Origin: Pseudomonadaceae bacterium
GTDB taxonomy: Bacteria; Pseudomonadota; Gammaproteobacteria; Pseudomonadales; Pseudomonadaceae
NCBI GenBank assembly: GCA_030602315.1
Contig: JAUVZY010000007.1
Coordinates: 1 to 64,000 of the forward strand
DNA length: 64,000 nt
Direction: 5' to 3'
Shown here: positions 9,150-18,781 of the stretch, piece by piece
Position numbering within the stretch: position 1 is the stretch's first letter
Layout: every line of letters starts with the position of its first letter
The notes under the pieces: generated by a model
The model's database searches: none
Told to the model about the DNA's origin: nothing
The model's input: only the letters and a program-made list of their open reading frames with translations
Program-made: the position numbers and the translations under genes

Positions 9150-9584
9150 ATGCAACTCAACGATTTGCGCTCTGCGCCAGGTGCGCGCCGTCCGAAACTG
9201 CGCCTGGGCCGCGGTATCGGCAGCGGCCTCGGCAAGACCGGTGGTCGTGGTCACAAGGGTCAAACCTCTCGCTCCGGTGGCAAGATCGCTCCCGGCTTCG
9301 AGGGTGGCCAGCAGCCGCTGCATCGTCGTCTGCCGAAGTTCGGCTTCGTTTCGCTTAAGGCCATGGATCGCGCAGAAGTGCGTACCTCCGAGCTGGCCAA
9401 GGTGGAAGGCGACGTGATCACCCTTCAGGCTCTGAAGGATGCCAATGTCATCAACCAGAACGTTCAGCGCGTCAAGGTAATGCTGTCCGGCGAAGTTGGC
9501 CGTGCAGTTACCCTGAAAGGCATCGCCGCCACCAAGGGCGCGCGTGCTGCGATTGAAGCGGCTGGCGGCAAGTTCGAGGACTAA
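9150..9584 (+). CDS. rplO: 50S ribosomal protein L15
   Basis: L15 has a long glycine-rich N-terminal extension that penetrates 23S rRNA, here [19 protein letters not shown] at about residues 20-38, followed by [14 protein letters not shown]. The product is 144 residues, typical. The stop TAA is immediately followed by the secY ATG, so the two are probably translated in a coupled manner. Confidence 0.97.
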   Translation: MQLNDLRSAPGARRPKLRLGRGIGSGLGKTGGRGHKGQTSRSGGKIAPGFEGGQQPLHRRLPKFGFVSLKAMDRAEVRTSELAKVEGDVITLQALKDANVINQNVQRVKVMLSGEVGRAVTLKGIAATKGARAAIEAAGGKFED

Positions 9585-10913
9585 ATGTCTAAGCAAGGTG
9601 CTCTCTCCGCGCTGACGAACGGCGGGCTGTCCGAGCTCTGGGCCCGGTTGCGCTTCCTGTTCATGGCGATCATCGTCTATCGGATCGGTGCGCATATCCC
9701 AGTCCCGGGGATCAACCCCGACCGGCTGGCCGAGTTGTTTCGGCAGAACGAGGGAACCATCCTTAGTCTGTTCAATATGTTCTCTGGCGGGGCGCTGGAG
9801 CGGATGAGCATCTTTGCATTGGGGATCATGCCGTACATTTCGGCATCGATCATCATGCAGTTGATGACCGCGGTCAGCCCCCAGCTCGAACAGCTGAAGA
9901 AGGAAGGCGAGTCCGGTCGCCGCAAGATCAGTCAGTACACGCGCTATGGCGCGCTGGTTCTGGCGATCGTTCAGGCAATCGGTATGTCTGTCGGTTTGGC
10001 TGGCCAGGGCGTGGCATTCGTTACGGATTTCGGTTTCCACTTCGTTGCCGTTACGACCTTCGTTGCCGGCGCGATGTTCATGATGTGGCTTGGCGAGCAG
10101 ATTACCGAGCGGGGCGTTGGGAATGGTATCTCGATGCTGATTTTCGCCGGTATCGTTGCGGGCCTCCCGTCTGCACTCGGGCAGTCGTTCGAGTCGGCAC
10201 GGCAGGGTGACATCAACATCATTGCGCTGTTGGTCATTGGTCTGCTTGCTATCGCGATCATCGGCTTTGTCGTGTTTGTCGAGCGTGGCCAGCGCCGTAT
10301 TGCCGTGCATTACGCGAAGCGCCAGCAGGGCCGTAAGGTGTTTGCCGCTCAATCCAGTCATCTGCCGTTAAAGGTCAATATGGCTGGCGTGATTCCGGCG
10401 ATCTTCGCCAGCAGCCTGTTGCTGTTCCCTGCATCGGTCGGTCAATGGTTTGGTCAGTCTGAAGGCTTGGGCTGGCTTGCCGATATCTCCCAGGCGCTAG
10501 CGCCGGGCCAGCCGCTGCATATTCTGCTGTTTAGTGCCGGCATCATCTTCTTCTGCTTCTTCTACACGGCCTTGATGTTCAATCCTAAGGACGTGGCGGA
10601 AAACCTGAAAAAGTCTGGTGCGTTTATTCCGGGTATTCGTCCTGGCGAACACTCGGCCAAGTATATCGATGGGGTTTTGACTCGTCTGACCCTGTTCGGT
10701 GCGCTTTACATGACGGCTGTCTGTCTGCTGCCCCAGTTCCTGGTGGTCGCTGCCAACGTGCCGTTCTACCTTGGCGGGACCTCGCTGCTGATCGTCGTCG
10801 TCGTGGTAATGGACTTCATGTCTCAAGTCCAATCCCACCTCGTGTCGCACCAGTACGAATCCCTTATGAAAAAGGCCAATCTGAAGGGCTACAACGGCGG
10901 CATGCTCCGCTGA
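9585..10913 (+). CDS. secY: Protein translocase subunit SecY
   Basis: SecY is the pore of the SecYEG channel that moves proteins across or into the inner membrane. The 442 residues contain the ten hydrophobic segments of the family; the first transmembrane segment region [12 protein letters not shown], the plug-proximal [20 protein letters not shown], and the cytoplasmic [17 protein letters not shown] are conserved. It directly follows rplO and precedes rpmJ, the standard spc arrangement. Codon use is slightly less biased than in the ribosomal genes around it. Confidence 0.98.
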   Translation: MSKQGALSALTNGGLSELWARLRFLFMAIIVYRIGAHIPVPGINPDRLAELFRQNEGTILSLFNMFSGGALERMSIFALGIMPYISASIIMQLMTAVSPQLEQLKKEGESGRRKISQYTRYGALVLAIVQAIGMSVGLAGQGVAFVTDFGFHFVAVTTFVAGAMFMMWLGEQITERGVGNGISMLIFAGIVAGLPSALGQSFESARQGDINIIALLVIGLLAIAIIGFVVFVERGQRRIAVHYAKRQQGRKVFAAQSSHLPLKVNMAGVIPAIFASSLLLFPASVGQWFGQSEGLGWLADISQALAPGQPLHILLFSAGIIFFCFFYTALMFNPKDVAENLKKSGAFIPGIRPGEHSAKYIDGVLTRLTLFGALYMTAVCLLPQFLVVAANVPFYLGGTSLLIVVVVVMDFMSQVQSHLVSHQYESLMKKANLKGYNGGMLR

Positions 10914-10941
10914 GTTGCTCGTAAGGTTCGAGGAGTTTCTG

Positions 10942-11058
10942 ATGAAAGTTCGTGCATCGGTGAAGAAGCTGTGCCGTAACTGCAAAGTTATCCGTCGCGA
11001 TGGCGTCGTGCGGGTGATCTGCAGTGCGGAGCCGCGTCACAAGCAGCGCCAAGGCTGA
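10942..11058 (+). CDS. rpmJ: 50S ribosomal protein L36, zinc type
   Basis: This 38-residue protein begins [16 protein letters not shown] and ends RHKQRQG. The CxxC pair, the later cysteine in VICSAEPRH and the histidine form the zinc-ribbon of the zinc-binding L36 type. GAGGAG precedes ATG 10942. It is the last gene of the spc operon, 28 bases after secY, and is followed by a terminator. Confidence 0.95.
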   Translation: MKVRASVKKLCRNCKVIRRDGVVRVICSAEPRHKQRQG

Positions 11059-11077
11059 TTGTGGATTGAGCGTTAAG

Positions 11078-11107
11078 CCCGGCAGCTAGTGTGCTGCCGG
11101 GTTGATT
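11078..11107 (+). terminator. Terminator of the spc operon
   Basis: A 9-bp GC-rich stem (CCCGGCAGC at 11078-11086, loop TAGTGT, GCTGCCGGG at 11093-11101) starts 20 bases after the rpmJ stop and runs into a T/A-rich stretch. Because the T run is interrupted by GA, some read-through into rpsM is likely. Confidence 0.75.
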
Positions 11108-11130
11108 ATTTATTTTTACAGCGATAAGAT
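11102..11130 (+). promoter_or_regulatory. Candidate promoter of the alpha operon (rpsM)
   Basis: TTGATT at 11102-11107 and TAAGAT at 11125-11130 are 17 bp apart and begin directly at the foot of the spc terminator, in an A/T-rich patch. The -35 is identical to that proposed before rpsH. A leader of about 50 bases with GGAG before rpsM would result. In E. coli the alpha operon also has its own promoter at this junction. Confidence 0.5.
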
Positions 11131-11189
11131 CTTGCGCCCATTTTCTTGGCTTCCGGGGCGTAGGGAGCTGTCAATTGGAGTTCCACTGA

Positions 11190-11546
11190 ATGGCCCGTAT
11201 TGCAGGCGTCAACATTCCGGATAACAAGCACACTGTTATCTCGCTGACCTACATCTATGGTGTCGGTCGCACAACTGCACAACAGATCTGTGCTGCGACC
11301 GGGGTAAACCCGGCAGCCAAGATCAAGGATCTGTCCGATGAGCAGATCGAGCAGCTGCGTGGCGAAGTTGCAAAAATCACCACCGAGGGTGACCTGCGCC
11401 GCGAAATCAACATGAAGATCAAGCGCTTGATGGACCTTGGCTGCTATCGCGGTCTGCGCCATCGTCGTGGTCTGCCGGTTCGCGGTCAGCGTACCAAGAC
11501 CAACGCTCGCACCCGCAAGGGCCCGCGCAAGCCGATCCGCAAGTAA
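11190..11546 (+). CDS. rpsM: 30S ribosomal protein S13
   Basis: S13 sits in the 30S head and forms bridges to the large subunit. The 118-residue product has the [20 protein letters not shown] start, a helix-two-turn-helix core, and the basic tail [18 protein letters not shown] that reaches P-site tRNA. GGAGTT precedes the ATG. It opens the alpha operon. Confidence 0.97.
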   Translation: MARIAGVNIPDNKHTVISLTYIYGVGRTTAQQICAATGVNPAAKIKDLSDEQIEQLRGEVAKITTEGDLRREINMKIKRLMDLGCYRGLRHRRGLPVRGQRTKTNARTRKGPRKPIRK

Positions 11547-11576
11547 TCGCGTTCGCGAATCGACAGGAATCTGATC

Positions 11577-11966
11577 ATGGCAAAACCTGCTGCTCGTCCT
11601 CGTAAGAAGGTCAAAAAGACAGTTGTTGACGGCGTTGCTCATATCCACGCCTCGTTCAACAACACCATTGTTACTATCACCGACCGTCAAGGTAATGCCC
11701 TGTCCTGGGCTACCTCCGGTGGTTCCGGTTTCCGTGGCTCGCGCAAAAGCACGCCGTTCGCGGCGCAAGTGGCTGCCGAGCGCGCTGGTCAGGCCGCGCT
11801 GGAGTACGGCCTGAAGAACCTGGACGTGAACGTCAAGGGCCCGGGTCCGGGTCGTGAGTCTGCAGTGCGTGCTTTGAACGCCTGTGGCTACAAGATTTCC
11901 AGCATCACCGACGTGACGCCGATCCCGCATAACGGGTGCCGTCCGCCGAAGAAGCGCCGCGTGTAA
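11577..11966 (+). CDS. rpsK: 30S ribosomal protein S11
   Basis: S11 forms the platform with S7 near the E site. The 129 residues include [20 protein letters not shown], the [15 protein letters not shown] motif and the terminal [13 protein letters not shown], all characteristic; the asparagine-glycine in the last stretch is the known isoaspartate site. It has normal length and is 30 bases downstream of rpsM. Confidence 0.97.
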   Translation: MAKPAARPRKKVKKTVVDGVAHIHASFNNTIVTITDRQGNALSWATSGGSGFRGSRKSTPFAAQVAAERAGQAALEYGLKNLDVNVKGPGPGRESAVRALNACGYKISSITDVTPIPHNGCRPPKKRRV

Positions 11967-11982
11967 CAGGAGACAGTGAATA

Positions 11983-12603
11983 ATGGCTCGTTATATTGGT
12001 CCGAAGTGCAAACTGTCTCGCCGTGAAGGTACCGATCTTTTCCTGAAGAGCGGTGCCCGCGCGCTTGAGTCCAAGTGCAACATTGAAACCCCGCCAGGCA
12101 TCCATGGCCAGCGCCGTGGCCGTCTCTCGGACTACGGCACTCAGCTGCGTGAAAAGCAGAAAGTGCGTCGTATCTACGGCGTCCTCGAGCGTCAGTTCAA
12201 TGGTTATTACAAGCTGGCTGCCAGCCGTAAAGGCGCTACCGGCGAGAACCTGCTGCAGCTGCTCGAGTGCCGTCTGGATAACGTCGTGTATCGCATGGGC
12301 TTTGGTGCTACTCGCGCCGAATCCCGCCAGCTGGTATCCCACAAGGCGATCACCGTGAACGGTCAGACCGTTAACGTGCCGTCCTTCCAGGTCAAGGCTG
12401 GGGACGTCGTTGCCGTGCGTGAGAAGTGCAAGAACCAGCTGCGTATCGCGCAAGCGCTGGATCTGGCTGCTCAGCGTGGACGTGCCGAGTGGGTCGAAGT
12501 CGATACCGAGAAGAAATCCGGTGTCTTCAAGAGCGTGCCGGCTCGCAGCGATCTGTCCGCCGACATCAACGAAAACCTGATTGTCGAGCTCTACTCCAAG
12601 TAA
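11983..12603 (+). CDS. rpsD: 30S ribosomal protein S4
   Basis: S4 nucleates 30S assembly, helps unwind mRNA and in E. coli represses the alpha operon. The 206-residue protein has the basic N-terminal domain and an S4 RNA-binding domain at about residues 96-160 ([20 protein letters not shown]). AGGAGAC precedes the ATG. It is followed after 22 bases by rpoA. Confidence 0.97.
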   Translation: MARYIGPKCKLSRREGTDLFLKSGARALESKCNIETPPGIHGQRRGRLSDYGTQLREKQKVRRIYGVLERQFNGYYKLAASRKGATGENLLQLLECRLDNVVYRMGFGATRAESRQLVSHKAITVNGQTVNVPSFQVKAGDVVAVREKCKNQLRIAQALDLAAQRGRAEWVEVDTEKKSGVFKSVPARSDLSADINENLIVELYSK

Positions 12604-12625
12604 GGGCTAGAAAATAGGTGTATCC

Positions 12626-13627
12626 ATGCAGAGTTCGGTAAATGAGTTCCTGACCCCCCGTCACATTGATGTGCAGGTGGTCAGTCCGACCCGCGCCAAG
12701 ATTACGCTCGAGCCACTTGAGCGCGGTTTTGGCCACACCCTGGGCAACGCGCTGCGTCGCATTCTGTTGTCCTCCATGCCCGGCTGCGCCGTGGTCGAGG
12801 TGGAGATCGACGGCGTGCTGCACGAGTACAGCGCGATCGAAGGTGTGCAGGAAGACGTCATTGAAATCCTGCTGAACCTCAAGGGCCTTGCGATCAAGCT
12901 TCACGGTCGCGATGAGGTCACCCTGAGCCTGGTGAAGAAAGGGCCGGGCGCTGTCACCGCTGCCGATATTCAGCTGGATCACGATGTCGAAATCGTCAAT
13001 GGCGATCATCTGATTGCCAATCTGGCGGACAACGGCTCGTTGAACATGAAGCTGAAGGTTGTGCGTGGTCGCGGCTATGAGCCCGCTGACGCACGCCAGA
13101 GCGAGGAAGACGAGAGCCGTAGCATCGGTCGTCTCCAGCTCGATGCGACTTTCAGCCCTGTTCGTCGCGTTGCATATGTTGTCGAAAACGCTCGTGTCGA
13201 GCAGCGCACCAACCTGGACAAGCTGGTTATCGACCTGGAAACCAACGGCACCCTGGATCCCGAAGAGGCGATTCGTCGTGCGGCCACCATCCTGCAGCAG
13301 CAGTTGGCGGCGTTCGTTGACCTGAAGGGCGACAGCGAGCCGGTCGTGGTAGAGCAGGAAGACGAGATCGATCCGATCCTGCTCCGCCCGGTTGATGATC
13401 TTGAGCTGACCGTTCGTTCGGCCAACTGCCTGAAGGCAGAGAACATCTACTATATCGGCGATCTGATCCAGCGCACCGAGGTCGAGCTGCTGAAGACTCC
13501 GAATCTGGGCAAGAAGTCTCTGACTGAGATCAAAGACGTGCTCGCTTCGCGTGGTCTTTCCCTTGGCATGCGCCTCGATAACTGGCCGCCGGCAAGTCTT
13601 AAGAAGGACGACAAGGCAACTGCCTGA
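12626..13627 (+). CDS. rpoA: RNA polymerase alpha subunit
   Basis: Alpha dimers scaffold RNA polymerase assembly and contact activators and UP elements. The 333-residue product has the N-terminal dimerisation domain (about 1-230; [20 protein letters not shown]), an acidic linker, and the C-terminal DNA-binding domain (about 245-330) with [20 protein letters not shown] and [17 protein letters not shown]. Length equals that of other Pseudomonas alphas. It is co-transcribed with rpsD and rplQ. Confidence 0.98.
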   Translation: MQSSVNEFLTPRHIDVQVVSPTRAKITLEPLERGFGHTLGNALRRILLSSMPGCAVVEVEIDGVLHEYSAIEGVQEDVIEILLNLKGLAIKLHGRDEVTLSLVKKGPGAVTAADIQLDHDVEIVNGDHLIANLADNGSLNMKLKVVRGRGYEPADARQSEEDESRSIGRLQLDATFSPVRRVAYVVENARVEQRTNLDKLVIDLETNGTLDPEEAIRRAATILQQQLAAFVDLKGDSEPVVVEQEDEIDPILLRPVDDLELTVRSANCLKAENIYYIGDLIQRTEVELLKTPNLGKKSLTEIKDVLASRGLSLGMRLDNWPPASLKKDDKATA

Positions 13628-13672
13628 GGTCCGTAACCACCGAACTCGATCGTTTGGTAAGGAATTTCAATC

Positions 13673-14059
13673 ATGCGTCATCGTAAAAGTGGCCGTCATT
13701 TGAGCCGCACCAGCGCACACCGCAAGGCCATGTTTCAGAACATGGCGGTGTCGCTGTTCGAACATGAACTGATCAAGACCACGCTGCCGAAGGCTAAAGA
13801 GCTGCGCCGCGTCGCCGAGCCGTTGATCACCCTGGCGAAGGAAGATAGCGTCGCGAACCGCCGCCTGGCGTTCGACCGCACTCGTTCGAAGGAAGCTGTT
13901 GGCAAGCTTTTCAACGACCTGGGCAAGCGCTATGCCAACCGTCAGGGCGGTTACCTGCGTATCCTCAAGTGCGGCTTCCGGGCCGGTGACAACGCCCCGA
14001 TGGCGTATGTCGAGCTGGTGGACCGTCCGGTCGCTGCCAAGGCTGAATCTGCCGAGTAA
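13673..14059 (+). CDS. rplQ: 50S ribosomal protein L17
   Basis: L17 lies near the tunnel exit on the solvent side. The 128 residues carry the start [17 protein letters not shown] and the C-terminal [34 protein letters not shown] precedes the ATG. It is the last gene of the alpha operon and is followed by a strong terminator. Confidence 0.97.
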   Translation: MRHRKSGRHLSRTSAHRKAMFQNMAVSLFEHELIKTTLPKAKELRRVAEPLITLAKEDSVANRRLAFDRTRSKEAVGKLFNDLGKRYANRQGGYLRILKCGFRAGDNAPMAYVELVDRPVAAKAESAE

Positions 14060-14085
14060 TTTCGGTAAGTTTGCAGCCTGACAAG

Positions 14086-14115
14086 AGCCCCGCCTTTGGC
14101 GGGGCTTTTTGTTTT
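14086..14115 (+). terminator. Terminator of the alpha operon
   Basis: Perfect 9-bp stem AGCCCCGCC (14086-14094), loop TTT, GGCGGGGCT (14098-14106), then TTTTGTTTTG. It starts 26 bases after the rplQ stop. Confidence 0.9.
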
Positions 14116-14293
14116 GTATGTTCATTGGGAGCGCTTTGTATCTCGGGCCCTAGGGATGCGTCCTACTGGCGAGGGTAAAAGCATCGGGTCATTCCTAAGG
14201 GCAGAGGTAGGCTCTAGCGGGTAGGCGAGCCTGAAGTGCCTGCTATGCCGAAGGCGGTTTGGTGATTTGGAGTCGAGAGCTTTTCGCTTGCCA
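14116..14293. other. Intergenic spacer with no recognised content
   Basis: This 178-base spacer lies between two facing terminators (rplQ and ychF). No open frame with a ribosome site, repeat, or promoter pair could be supported on either strand. From memory, P. aeruginosa has katA and bfrA after rplQ, so this may be an old rearrangement boundary. Confidence 0.5.
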
Positions 14294-14331
14294 ATAAAAA
14301 GCCCCTTGAGGCGAGTGCTTCAAGGGGCTTT
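14294..14331 (-). terminator. Terminator of the ychF end of the operon
   Basis: On the minus strand, an 11-bp stem (plus-strand arms AAGCCCCTTGA at 14299-14309 and TCAAGGGGCTT at 14320-14330, extended by one A-T pair) is followed by TTTTTATT. It lies 20 bases after the ychF stop and would end the lbcA-to-ychF transcript. Confidence 0.85.
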
Positions 14332-14350
14332 CGCTGACTGCGTTTGGCGA

Positions 14351-15451
14351 TTAGACGTTAAAGCGGAAGTGCATCACGTCGCCGTCTTTTACGATGTAGT
14401 CCTTGCCTTCCAGGCGCCATTTGCCGGCTTCTTTCGCGCCCGCCTCGCCATTGAACTGAATGAAGTCGTCGTAGGCAACGACTTCGGCTCGGATGAAGCC
14501 TTTCTCAAAGTCGGTGTGAATCACGCCGGCAGCCTGCGGCGCGGTCGCGCCTACCTTCACGGTCCAGGCGCGAACTTCCTTCACGCCGGCGGTAAAGTAG
14601 GTTTGCAGGTTAAGCAGGGCGTAGCCCGCGCGAATCACGCGGTTCAGGCCGGGCTCGTCCATCCCCATGGTTTCGAGGAACATCTGCATCTCTTCAAGGT
14701 CGTCGAGCTCGGCGATCTCCGCTTCGATCTTGTTGCAGACGGGAACGACGATGGCGCCTTCCTCGTTGGCGATGGCATTCACCACGTCGAGAAGGGGGTT
14801 GTTCTCAAAGCCGTCTTCCGCGACGTTGGCGATGTACATCACGGGCTTGGTGGTGAGCAGGTGGAAAGTCTTGGCCAGGCGCTTCTCGTCGTCACCGAGG
14901 CTTCTCAGCAGGCTGCGAGCCGGCTTGCCTTCGGTGAGATGAGGAATGAGCTTTTCCAGCAGGCTCTTCTGTCCGAGAGCTTCCTTGTCGCCGCCTTTGG
15001 CTGAGCGCGCAACTCGCTGCAGCTGTTTCTCACAGCTTTCCAAGTCGGCCATGATCAGTTCAAGGTCAATGATCTCGATATCGCGTTTGGGGTCTACGCT
15101 GTTGGCGACGTGGATGACGTTGTCGTCTTCAAAGCAGCGCACCACGTGGGCGATGGCGTCGGTTTCCCGAATGTTGGCGAGGAATTTGTTGCCCAGGCCT
15201 TCACCCTTGGATGCGCCGGCCACCAGTCCGGCGATGTCGACGAACTCCATGGTGGTGGGAATCACGCGCTCGGGTTTGACGATTGCTGCAAGTGCATCGA
15301 GGCGTGGGTCCGGCATGGGCACTATGCCGCTGTTGGGCTCGATGGTGCAGAACGGAAAGTTCTCTGCGGCGATGCCGGATTTGGTCAGGGCGTTGAACAG
15401 GGTGGATTTGCCGACGTTAGGCAGGCCGACGATGCCGCAGTTGAATCCCAT
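14351..15451 (-). CDS. ychF: Redox-regulated ribosome-binding ATPase YchF
   Basis: YchF is an Obg-family P-loop protein that prefers ATP, binds 70S ribosomes and modulates stress responses. The 366-residue product starts [19 protein letters not shown], with the Walker A at about residues 8-16 (GLPNVGKST), a coiled-coil insert around 130-200 and a TGS domain at the end ([17 protein letters not shown]). It lies 23 bases after pth on the same strand, a conserved gammaproteobacterial pair. Confidence 0.96.
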   Translation of the reverse strand: MGFNCGIVGLPNVGKSTLFNALTKSGIAAENFPFCTIEPNSGIVPMPDPRLDALAAIVKPERVIPTTMEFVDIAGLVAGASKGEGLGNKFLANIRETDAIAHVVRCFEDDNVIHVANSVDPKRDIEIIDLELIMADLESCEKQLQRVARSAKGGDKEALGQKSLLEKLIPHLTEGKPARSLLRSLGDDEKRLAKTFHLLTTKPVMYIANVAEDGFENNPLLDVVNAIANEEGAIVVPVCNKIEAEIAELDDLEEMQMFLETMGMDEPGLNRVIRAGYALLNLQTYFTAGVKEVRAWTVKVGATAPQAAGVIHTDFEKGFIRAEVVAYDDFIQFNGEAGAKEAGKWRLEGKDYIVKDGDVMHFRFNV

Positions 15452-15474
15452 TGGGGGCTCTCTCGTAAAAAGGT

Positions 15475-16059
15475 TCAGGCCTTCTGGCTGTGCAGGCGCT
15501 GCATGGCGCGTACCCAGTCGCCGGCAAGGATGTCGGGCGCTACGTCCAGCGCGCTATCGATACTCGCGTCGAGTTTGTCCTGTTCGGCTCGTGGTGCGCG
15601 GCCAAGGACATAGCCGCTAACCAAGCTCGCGTGGCCCGGATGGCCGATGCCAAGACGCAGCCGGTGGAAGCTGTTCTGGTTGCCCAGGCAGGCGATGATG
15701 TCGCGTAGACCATTATGGCCGCCATGGCCGCCGCCCTGCTTGAGTTTGGCGACCCCGGGAGGCAGATCCAACTCGTCATGGGCCACCAGAATGGCCGCGG
15801 GAGGGATGCGGAAGAAGCCGGCCAGGGCGGCAACGGCCTGGCCGCTGCGATTCATGAAGGTGGTGGGGATGAGCAGGCGAACGTCATCGCCGCGAAAGGA
15901 AAACTTGCCTACCAGACCGAAATACTTGCGGTCCATGCTGAGGCTGGCGCCTTCGCGCTGGGCGAGGAGCTCAACAAAAAGGGCTCCAGCGTTGTGCCGG
16001 GTCTGTTCGTATTCGGGGCCGGGGTTGCCCAGCCCAACGATCAGTTTTACGGCAGTCAC
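15475..16059 (-). CDS. pth: Peptidyl-tRNA hydrolase
   Basis: Pth frees stalled peptidyl-tRNAs by cleaving the ester bond. The 194 residues hold the family signatures: [18 protein letters not shown] at about 8-25, containing the catalytic histidine (TRHNAG), then FMNRSGQAV and HDELDLPPG. Normal length. It follows rplY after 30 bases and precedes ychF, so the three are probably one transcript. Confidence 0.97.
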   Translation of the reverse strand: MTAVKLIVGLGNPGPEYEQTRHNAGALFVELLAQREGASLSMDRKYFGLVGKFSFRGDDVRLLIPTTFMNRSGQAVAALAGFFRIPPAAILVAHDELDLPPGVAKLKQGGGHGGHNGLRDIIACLGNQNSFHRLRLGIGHPGHASLVSGYVLGRAPRAEQDKLDASIDSALDVAPDILAGDWVRAMQRLHSQKA

Positions 16060-16089
16060 GTCTGGAGCCCTCGAAGGGTGGCGCGAGGG

Positions 16090-16689
16090 TTACTCGGCGC
16101 CTTCTTCCTTGTTCACGCGGCTGGCATGCACGTTGGCAACCGGCAGGTCACTGCCGTGGGCCAGGGCGGTCAGCTGTACGCCGGCCGGCAGCTTGAGGTC
16201 GGACAGGTGCAGAACCTGGCCTACTTCAACGTTGGCCATGTCGACTTCCAGGAACTCCGGCAGGTCCTTCGGCAGGCAGGTCACTTCGACCTCCACCAGG
16301 TTGTGCAGAATCTCGCCGCCCTGGGTCTTAACGCCAACGCAGGATTCCTGGTTCAGGTAGTGCAGCGGTACGTGGGCGGTCAGCTTGTGGTCCGCCACGG
16401 CGCGCAGGAAGTCCACGTGCATCACGTAGCCCTTCGCTGGGTGACGCTGCAGCGCCTTGATCAGCACGGCCTCGCTGTTGCCGGCTACGTCCAGGGCCAG
16501 AACGTGGCTGAATGCAGCTTCGTTTTCCAGCAGCTTGGCAATTTGCTTGGCCTGCAGGCTGATGGACTGGGGCGCCTTGTCGCCGCCGTAGATGACGGCA
16601 GGAACCAGCGCGGCGTTACGACGCAGGCGGCGGCTCGCACCTTTCCCCAGGTCGGAACGCACTTCGGCATTCAGGGTAAAGTTGGTCAT
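16090..16689 (-). CDS. rplY: 50S ribosomal protein L25, long Ctc type
   Basis: L25/Ctc binds loop E of 5S rRNA. This is the long form (199 residues) with an N-terminal L25 domain (about 1-92) and a C-terminal TL5/Ctc beta domain (about 95-185), as in Pseudomonas; the short E. coli form lacks the second. ATG 16689 is chosen because GGAGAG lies just before it and [11 protein letters not shown] is the family start; an ATG eight codons upstream is unsupported. A large hairpin lies in the leader. Confidence 0.95.
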   Translation of the reverse strand: MTNFTLNAEVRSDLGKGASRRLRRNAALVPAVIYGGDKAPQSISLQAKQIAKLLENEAAFSHVLALDVAGNSEAVLIKALQRHPAKGYVMHVDFLRAVADHKLTAHVPLHYLNQESCVGVKTQGGEILHNLVEVEVTCLPKDLPEFLEVDMANVEVGQVLHLSDLKLPAGVQLTALAHGSDLPVANVHASRVNKEEGAE

Positions 16690-16711
16690 AGTGTCTCTCC
16701 AAGATAACAAC

Positions 16712-16747
16712 ACCGCCCGTAACGCTTGCGACCAGCGTTCGGGCGGT
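16712..16747 (-). promoter_or_regulatory. Large hairpin in the rplY leader
   Basis: Plus-strand arms ACCGCCCG (16712-16719) plus AACGCT (16721-16726) pair with AGCGTT (16734-16739) plus CGGGCGGT (16740-16747): 14 bp with one bulged base and a seven-base loop. It ends 22 bases before the rplY start, and a second, weaker stem-loop (16752-16780) follows the prs stop. It could be a terminator, a processing site, or an L25 autoregulatory site; only the structure is seen. Confidence 0.5.
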
Positions 16748-16794
16748 TGTGAAAGCCCCGCCGGTAGGCGAGGCGGCTTTGATCGACGCGATTC

Positions 16795-17736
16795 CTAACG
16801 GAACATCGCGCTGATCGATTCTTCATTGCTGATGCGGCGCACGGCTTCAGCGACCACTGGTGCGATGTCCAGCTGACGGATCTTGCTGCAGGCCTGAGCG
16901 GCAGGCGAGAGCGGAATGGTGTTGGTCACCACCAGCTCATCGAGCACCGACTTTTCCAGATTCTCCATGGCTCGGCCCGAGAGAATCGGGTGGGTGCAAT
17001 AGGCGTACACCTTCGCCGCGCCGTGCTCCTTGAGAGCTTTGGCCGCATGGCACAGGGTGCCGGCAGTGTCGACCATGTCATCGACCAGTACACAGGTGCG
17101 CTCGTGGACGTCGCCGATGATGTGCATGACTTCCGACATGTTCGCCTTGGGGCGGCGCTTGTCGATGATCGCGAGGTCGACGCCCAGCGATTTCGCCACG
17201 GCGCGGGCGCGAACGACGCCACCGATATCCGGAGAAACGATCATCAGGTTCTCGAACCGCTGGCTCTGGATGTCGTCTACCAGTACCGGCGAGCCGTAGA
17301 TGTTGTCCACGGGGATATCGAAGAAGCCCTGGATCTGATCGGCGTGCAGATCGACGGTCAGTACGCGGTCAACGCCGACCACGTCGAGCATGTCGGCTAC
17401 CACCTTGGCGCTGATCGGTACACGGGCCGAGCGCGGGCGACGATCCTGACGGGCATAGCCGAAGTAGGGCACCACTGCGGTGATGCGCGAGGCGGAAGAG
17501 CGGCGGAAGGCATCCGCCATCACCACCAGTTCCATCAGGTTGTCGTTGGTGGGGGCGCAGGTCGGCTGAATCAAAAAAACGTCCTTGCCGCGGACGTTTT
17601 CGTTGATTTCGGCACTCACCTCGCCATCGGAAAACCGACCAACAGAGGCGTCGCCGAGAGGAATGTGCAGCTGACGTACGACACGCCGGGCCAGATCGGG
17701 GTTAGCGTTCCCCGTGAACACCATCATCTTGGACAC
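16795..17736 (-). CDS. prs: Ribose-phosphate pyrophosphokinase (PRPP synthetase)
   Basis: Makes phosphoribosyl pyrophosphate from ribose 5-phosphate and ATP for nucleotide, histidine, tryptophan and NAD synthesis. Starting at GTG 17736 gives 313 residues beginning [17 protein letters not shown], the Pseudomonas length; AGGAA precedes it. Active-site elements are all present: [15 protein letters not shown], the flexible-loop IDKRR, and the PRPP loop [11 protein letters not shown]. It follows tRNA-Gln and precedes rplY on the same strand. A second, divergent paralogue lies at 39063-40037. Confidence 0.96.
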   Translation of the reverse strand: MSKMMVFTGNANPDLARRVVRQLHIPLGDASVGRFSDGEVSAEINENVRGKDVFLIQPTCAPTNDNLMELVVMADAFRRSSASRITAVVPYFGYARQDRRPRSARVPISAKVVADMLDVVGVDRVLTVDLHADQIQGFFDIPVDNIYGSPVLVDDIQSQRFENLMIVSPDIGGVVRARAVAKSLGVDLAIIDKRRPKANMSEVMHIIGDVHERTCVLVDDMVDTAGTLCHAAKALKEHGAAKVYAYCTHPILSGRAMENLEKSVLDELVVTNTIPLSPAAQACSKIRQLDIAPVVAEAVRRISNEESISAMFR

Positions 17737-17775
17737 GCGCAATTCCTGCCGGCTTGAGTGGGAGCTGAAATTAAA

Positions 17776-17820
17776 AAGCTGTTCAAAACGGAAACCTCGC
17801 GGCTTGTTTTTGAACAGCTT
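17776..17820 (-). terminator. Long hairpin between tRNA-Gln and prs
   Basis: A perfect 13-bp stem (plus-strand arms AAGCTGTTCAAAA at 17776-17788 and TTTTGAACAGCTT at 17808-17820) has a 19-base loop. On the minus strand it comes eight bases after the tRNA-Gln CCA end and runs into TTTAATTT. It may end the tRNA transcript, act as an RNase site for tRNA 3' processing, or form the 5' cap of a prs mRNA. Confidence 0.6.
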
Positions 17821-17828
17821 CAGGAATA

Positions 17829-17903
17829 TGGCAGGGGCGGCTGGATTCGAACCAACGCATGGCAGGATCAAAACCTGCTGCCTTACCGCTTGGCGACGCC
17901 CCT
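17829..17903 (-). tRNA. tRNA-Gln (anticodon TTG)
   Basis: The minus strand folds into a 75-base cloverleaf: acceptor AGGGGCG paired with CGCCCCT, discriminator G, encoded CCA end; a D arm with AAGCGGTAAGGC; an anticodon loop TTTTGAT reading CAA/CAG; and a T loop with GGTTCGAATCC. It lies between ispE and prs, as in other Pseudomonas. No duplicated 3' end of the tRNA, as an integrase attachment site would leave, was seen nearby. Confidence 0.97.
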
Positions 17904-17929
17904 ATATCGTTTGAAACCCATCAGGAGTT

Positions 17930-18781
17930 TCAGTCTCGTTGCAGTGCTTCCAGTGCCTTGTGCAGCATCGAACGATTGCTGCCTTTGGCTATGAAGCCTT
18001 GCATGGCTGTTGGAAGTTGCGCCGCGACTTTATCAGCCTTGGCCTTATCCGGGAAGGCCCCGAATACGCAACCGCCAGTGCCGGTAAGCTTAGCTGAAGT
18101 AAATTTATTCAGCAAGATCAAAGCGTTACGAACTTCTGGGTAACGCTTCTCGACTACCGGCTGACAGTCATTTCGACCGTCCTGCTCGAGAACGGTGCGC
18201 ACTGTAATGGCGGGGCTATCGCGTGTCAACTCCGGCGCCGAGAAAATTTCGGCGGTGCTGACAGAAACTTGCGGGTTAACAACTACATACCACGGCTCTT
18301 GCAGCTCGACCGGCGTCAGGCGTTCGCCAACGCCCTCGGCGAAAGCGGCGCGACCGCGAACGAAAACCGGGACGTCGGCGCCCAGTTGCAGTCCGAGATT
18401 GGCAAGGGTGTCCTCGTTCAGGTCAAGCTGCCACAGGTGGTTCAGCCCGAGCAGGGTAGTGGCCGCGTTCGAGCTGCCGCCGCCGATGCCGCCTCCCATT
18501 GGCAGGCGCTTGGTCAGGCGGATGTCGGCGCCGTAGTTGCAGCCGGTTGCCTGCTGCAACAGGCGGGCGGCGCGAACGATCAGGTTCTGTTCCGGCGGTA
18601 CGCCCGGCAAGGGCGTTTCCAGGTGGATCTGACCGTCGTCGCGGCGGCTAAAGCCCAGTTCGTCGCCATAATCGAGAAACTGAAACAGCGTCTGCAGTTC
18701 GTGATAGCCGTCGGCGCGGCGTCCGAGGATGTGCAGCATTAGGTTGAGCTTGGCGGGTGCGGGCAGGTGAAGGGCGGTCAT
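17930..18781 (-). CDS. ispE: 4-diphosphocytidyl-2-C-methyl-D-erythritol kinase
   Basis: IspE is the GHMP kinase of the MEP isoprenoid pathway, phosphorylating CDP-methylerythritol. The 283-residue protein starts [20 protein letters not shown], has the ATP-binding [14 protein letters not shown] at about residues 94-107 and the C-terminal [13 protein letters not shown] 18781 overlaps the lolB stop by four bases, supporting this start and translational coupling. Its pathway partners ispA and dxs lie at 28-31 kb. Confidence 0.96.
   Translation of the reverse strand: MTALHLPAPAKLNLMLHILGRRADGYHELQTLFQFLDYGDELGFSRRDDGQIHLETPLPGVPPEQNLIVRAARLLQQATGCNYGADIRLTKRLPMGGGIGGGSSNAATTLLGLNHLWQLDLNEDTLANLGLQLGADVPVFVRGRAAFAEGVGERLTPVELQEPWYVVVNPQVSVSTAEIFSAPELTRDSPAITVRTVLEQDGRNDCQPVVEKRYPEVRNALILLNKFTSAKLTGTGGCVFGAFPDKAKADKVAAQLPTAMQGFIAKGSNRSMLHKALEALQRD

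Noticed and set aside
17800-17960. tRNA-Gln as an integration site for a mobile element
   Set aside because: No integrase gene, no repeat of the tRNA 3' end, and the flanking genes are the normal conserved neighbours.
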